From Burkholderia cepacia (lineage in GTDB: Bacteria; Pseudomonadota; Gammaproteobacteria; Burkholderiales; Burkholderiaceae): a DNA stretch of 64,000 bases. Positions 62,452-64,000 of this stretch are shown here, in pieces (position 1 is the stretch's first letter; each line of letters begins with the position of its first letter). The translations under genes were made by a program, and so were the position numbers. The notes beneath the pieces were generated by a model. That model was not told the DNA's origin. It worked only from the letters and a program-made list of their open reading frames with translations, and ran no database searches. The stretch is from NCBI RefSeq assembly GCF_001039005.1, contig NZ_LDWR01000021.1:248001-312000 (forward strand), given 5' to 3'.

Positions 62452-62544
62452 TGTATACAACATGAACCCGACTCGGCGGTTTCGATCGTGGTTTACCCGC
62501 TGATTTGCACGATTCAGCTTGAACGCGCGGCGGCGATGTATACA
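62452..62544. promoter_or_regulatory. Two TGTATACA palindromes upstream of gntR-vanA
   Basis: TGTATACA at 62452-62459 and 62537-62544, 85 bp apart (about eight turns), the second directly left of operator copy 3. Their form suits a GntR-type dimer. The second overlaps a possible TACAAT -10 element. Confidence 0.55.
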
Positions 62545-62549
62545 ATTTT

Positions 62550-62564
62550 ATCAAGTAGCCTGAT
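62550..62564. promoter_or_regulatory. Operator copy 3 (ATCAAG-TAG-CCTGAT)
   Basis: One mismatch from copy 1, with additional flanking symmetry TT...AA, 50 bp before the gntR start codon. Confidence 0.72.
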
Positions 62565-62613
62565 AACTCCGCACGCCGGCACCGGCAACGCGGCACAACC
62601 CCCGATATCCGCC

Positions 62614-63381
62614 ATGACCGACCTCGACGCTTCGACTTCCGACACGCGCGCCGCCTCCCCGTCGCAAACGGTCCGCACGCTGCTCGGCCTGCGCGAGCTC
62701 ATCGTCGGCGGAGAGCTCGCGCCCGGCGCACGCATTTCCGAACTGTGGGTCGTCGAGCGGCTGAGCGTATCGCGTACGCCGGTTCGGGCGGCGCTGATCC
62801 GGCTCCAGGAAGAAGGGCTGATCGAGCCGATCGCGACCGGCGGGTTTGCGGTACGCGCGTTTTCGGCGCGCGAGATCGGCGATGCGATCGAACTGCGCGG
62901 CACGCTCGAAGGGCTCGCCGCACGGTTCGCGGCCGAACGTGGCGTGCCGCCGTCGATGCTGCGCGACCTGCGCGCGTGCGCCGACGAGATCGACGTCCTG
63001 CTCGCCGGCCCGCTGACCGACGACACGTTCTCGCGCTACGTCGACGCGAATGCCCGCTTCCACCGGCTGCTCGCGGCCGCGGCCGGCAGCGACGTCGTCG
63101 CGCGGCAGATCGACAAGGTCGCGACGTTGCCGTTCGCGTCCGCGAGCGCGTTCGTCGTCGTGCAGTCGCTCGATCCGCGCGCGCACGAAACGCTGATCGT
63201 CGCGCAAGCCCAGCATCGCGCGGTGCTCGACGCGATCGAACATCGCCAGGGCGCGCGCGCGGAAGCGCTGATGCGCGAACACGCGCAGATCGCGCACGAC
63301 AACCTGCGGCGCGTGCTCGACAGCCAGCGCGCGATGACGAAGCTCAAGGGCGGCAACCTGATTCGCCGCGACGCCGGCTGA
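62614..63381 (+). CDS. GntR-family (FCD) regulator, VanR-like
   Basis: 255 residues. Winged helix near residues 25-90 (GARISELWVVERLSVSRTPV, RAALIRLQEEGLIEPIATGG) and an FCD ligand domain with metal-type His/Asp sites (DANARFHRLLAAAAGS, AQHRAVLDAIEHRQGARAEA). It precedes vanA on the same strand by 86 bp, fitting VanR, the vanillate-responsive repressor, but the assignment rests on context. The two TGTATACA palindromes before it may be its own sites. Confidence 0.87.
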   Translation: MTDLDASTSDTRAASPSQTVRTLLGLRELIVGGELAPGARISELWVVERLSVSRTPVRAALIRLQEEGLIEPIATGGFAVRAFSAREIGDAIELRGTLEGLAARFAAERGVPPSMLRDLRACADEIDVLLAGPLTDDTFSRYVDANARFHRLLAAAAGSDVVARQIDKVATLPFASASAFVVVQSLDPRAHETLIVAQAQHRAVLDAIEHRQGARAEALMREHAQIAHDNLRRVLDSQRAMTKLKGGNLIRRDAG

Positions 63382-63401
63382 CCGGCACGCGGCACCTTCG
63401 C

Positions 63402-63420
63402 GCGGCGCACGACGCGCCGC
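63402..63420 (+). other. Hairpin between gntR and vanA
   Basis: GCGGCGC and GCGCCGC arms with ACGAC loop in the 86-bp gap. It could stabilise or partly terminate the transcript between regulator and enzyme genes. Confidence 0.35.
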
Positions 63421-63467
63421 TCATCCGACGACACACACGGCGTGCGCACACGCCATGGAGGAGACGT

Positions 63468-64000
63468 ATGTTCCTGAAAAACGCGTGGTATGTGGCCTGC
63501 ACGCCGGACGAATTCGCCGGCAAGCCGCTGGGGCGGCAGATTTGCGGCGAACGCATGGTGTTCTTCCGCGACGCGGACGGCGCGGTCACCGCGCTCGAGG
63601 ATTTCTGCCCGCACCGCGGCGCGCCGCTGTCGCTCGGCACCGTGCGCGACGGCCGGCTCGTGTGCGGCTATCACGGGCTGACGATGGGCGCGGACGGCAA
63701 GTGCACGAGCATGCCGTGTCAGCGCGTCGGCGGCATTCCGGCGATCCGCCGCTATCCGGCCGTCGAGCGGCACGGCTTCGTGTGGGTGTGGCCGGGCGAC
63801 CCGGCCCAGGCCGACCCCGCGACGATTCACCGGCTGCACTGGGCCGACGATCCGGGCTGGGCGTATGGCGGCGGTCTCTATCACATCGACTGCGATTACC
63901 GGCTGATGATCGACAACCTGATGGACCTCACGCACGAGACCTACGTGCATGCATCGAGCATCGGGCAGCCGGAGATCGAGGAAGCGCCGCCCGCGACGAA
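63468..64000 (+). CDS. vanA: Vanillate O-demethylase oxygenase subunit VanA (3' end outside window)
   Basis: The first 177 residues are present, from MFLKNAWYVACTPDEFAG after GGAGGAG. Rieske [2Fe-2S] ligands are Cys47/His49 in FCPHRGAP and Cys66/His69 in VCGYHGL. The mononuclear iron site begins with NLMDLTHETYVH (His156, His161). The N-terminal wording is that of VanA and related methoxybenzoate demethylases. With its reductase VanB, presumably just beyond the window, it converts vanillate to protocatechuate plus formaldehyde. Part of the gntR-vanA transcript with operator copy 3. Confidence 0.9.
   Translation, partial: MFLKNAWYVACTPDEFAGKPLGRQICGERMVFFRDADGAVTALEDFCPHRGAPLSLGTVRDGRLVCGYHGLTMGADGKCTSMPCQRVGGIPAIRRYPAVERHGFVWVWPGDPAQADPATIHRLHWADDPGWAYGGGLYHIDCDYRLMIDNLMDLTHETYVHASSIGQPEIEEAPPAT

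Overview
The window is GC-rich, densely coded DNA typical of a Burkholderia cepacia-complex-like betaproteobacterium, probably from a secondary, accessory-rich replicon. Pointers are trimeric OmpC-type and OprD-type porins, a DUF4148 protein, hopanoid genes (HpnA, HpnB, HpnH with an IspH), many regulators paired with short catabolic operons, and abundant GC-rich hairpin terminators. This assignment is inferred from gene content and composition only. I saw no rRNA, tRNA, CRISPR array, insertion sequence or prophage.

Region by region. 0-11 kb: the 3' part of a DedA-rhodanese fusion, then a peptide-uptake block: OprD-type porin, complete oppABCDF operon (minus strand) with an adjacent XRE-cupin regulator, and a POT-family proton/peptide symporter. 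11-14 kb: small ORF, OpgC-type acyltransferase, acyP-rarD-like pair. 14-20.6 kb: hopanoid genes hpnA, hpnB and ispH-hpnH, with an unusual alanine-rich protein carrying about 17 copies of a 14-residue repeat between hpnA and hpnB. 20.7-22.5 kb: small hypothetical and secreted proteins and a DOPA-dioxygenase-family protein. 22.6-26.2 kb: MarR divergent from a TetX-like FAD monooxygenase, followed by an NTF2-fold protein translationally coupled to a DHA2 efflux pump. 26.3-34 kb: hemolysin-III homologue, cstA-ybdD, a DapF-like protein that lacks one catalytic cysteine, PRC-barrel protein, DAHP synthase, secreted lipase. 34-36.5 kb: unknown small proteins including one frameshifted gene, and YceH. 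36.9-43.3 kb: SDR, then an aldolase / DapA-like / MOSC operon divergent from an XRE-cupin regulator, a GntR/HutC regulator, and an operon of a solitary amino-acid-type binding protein with a PhyH-type dioxygenase. 43.3-48.3 kb: a candidate small RNA terminator, orphan XRE protein, LysR regulator, secreted SnoaL-like protein, and two tandem cytosine-deaminase-like amidohydrolases. 48.7-54.2 kb: glycine-zipper lipoprotein, GNAT acetyltransferase, Tat-exported GH28 polygalacturonase, class III PLP enzyme. 54.2-57.4 kb: M20 amidohydrolase and diaminopropionate ammonia-lyase divergent from an Lrp regulator. 57.4-64 kb: tannase/feruloyl-esterase, porin and aromatic-acid MFS transporter as one operon, then MarR, GntR and the start of vanA.

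The best-supported system-level inference is the last block. One palindrome (ATCAGGTARCCTGAT) occurs twice before the transporter-porin-esterase operon and once before gntR-vanA. This suggests coordinated control of a route from outer-membrane entry of plant phenolic esters, through ester hydrolysis and uptake, to vanillate demethylation. Other items worth following are the 14-residue repeat protein in the hopanoid locus, the Cys-to-Ser DapF homologue, an intrinsic terminator with no gene before it (candidate sRNA), tandem MarR operators before the TetX-like module, and the frameshifted secreted-protein gene.
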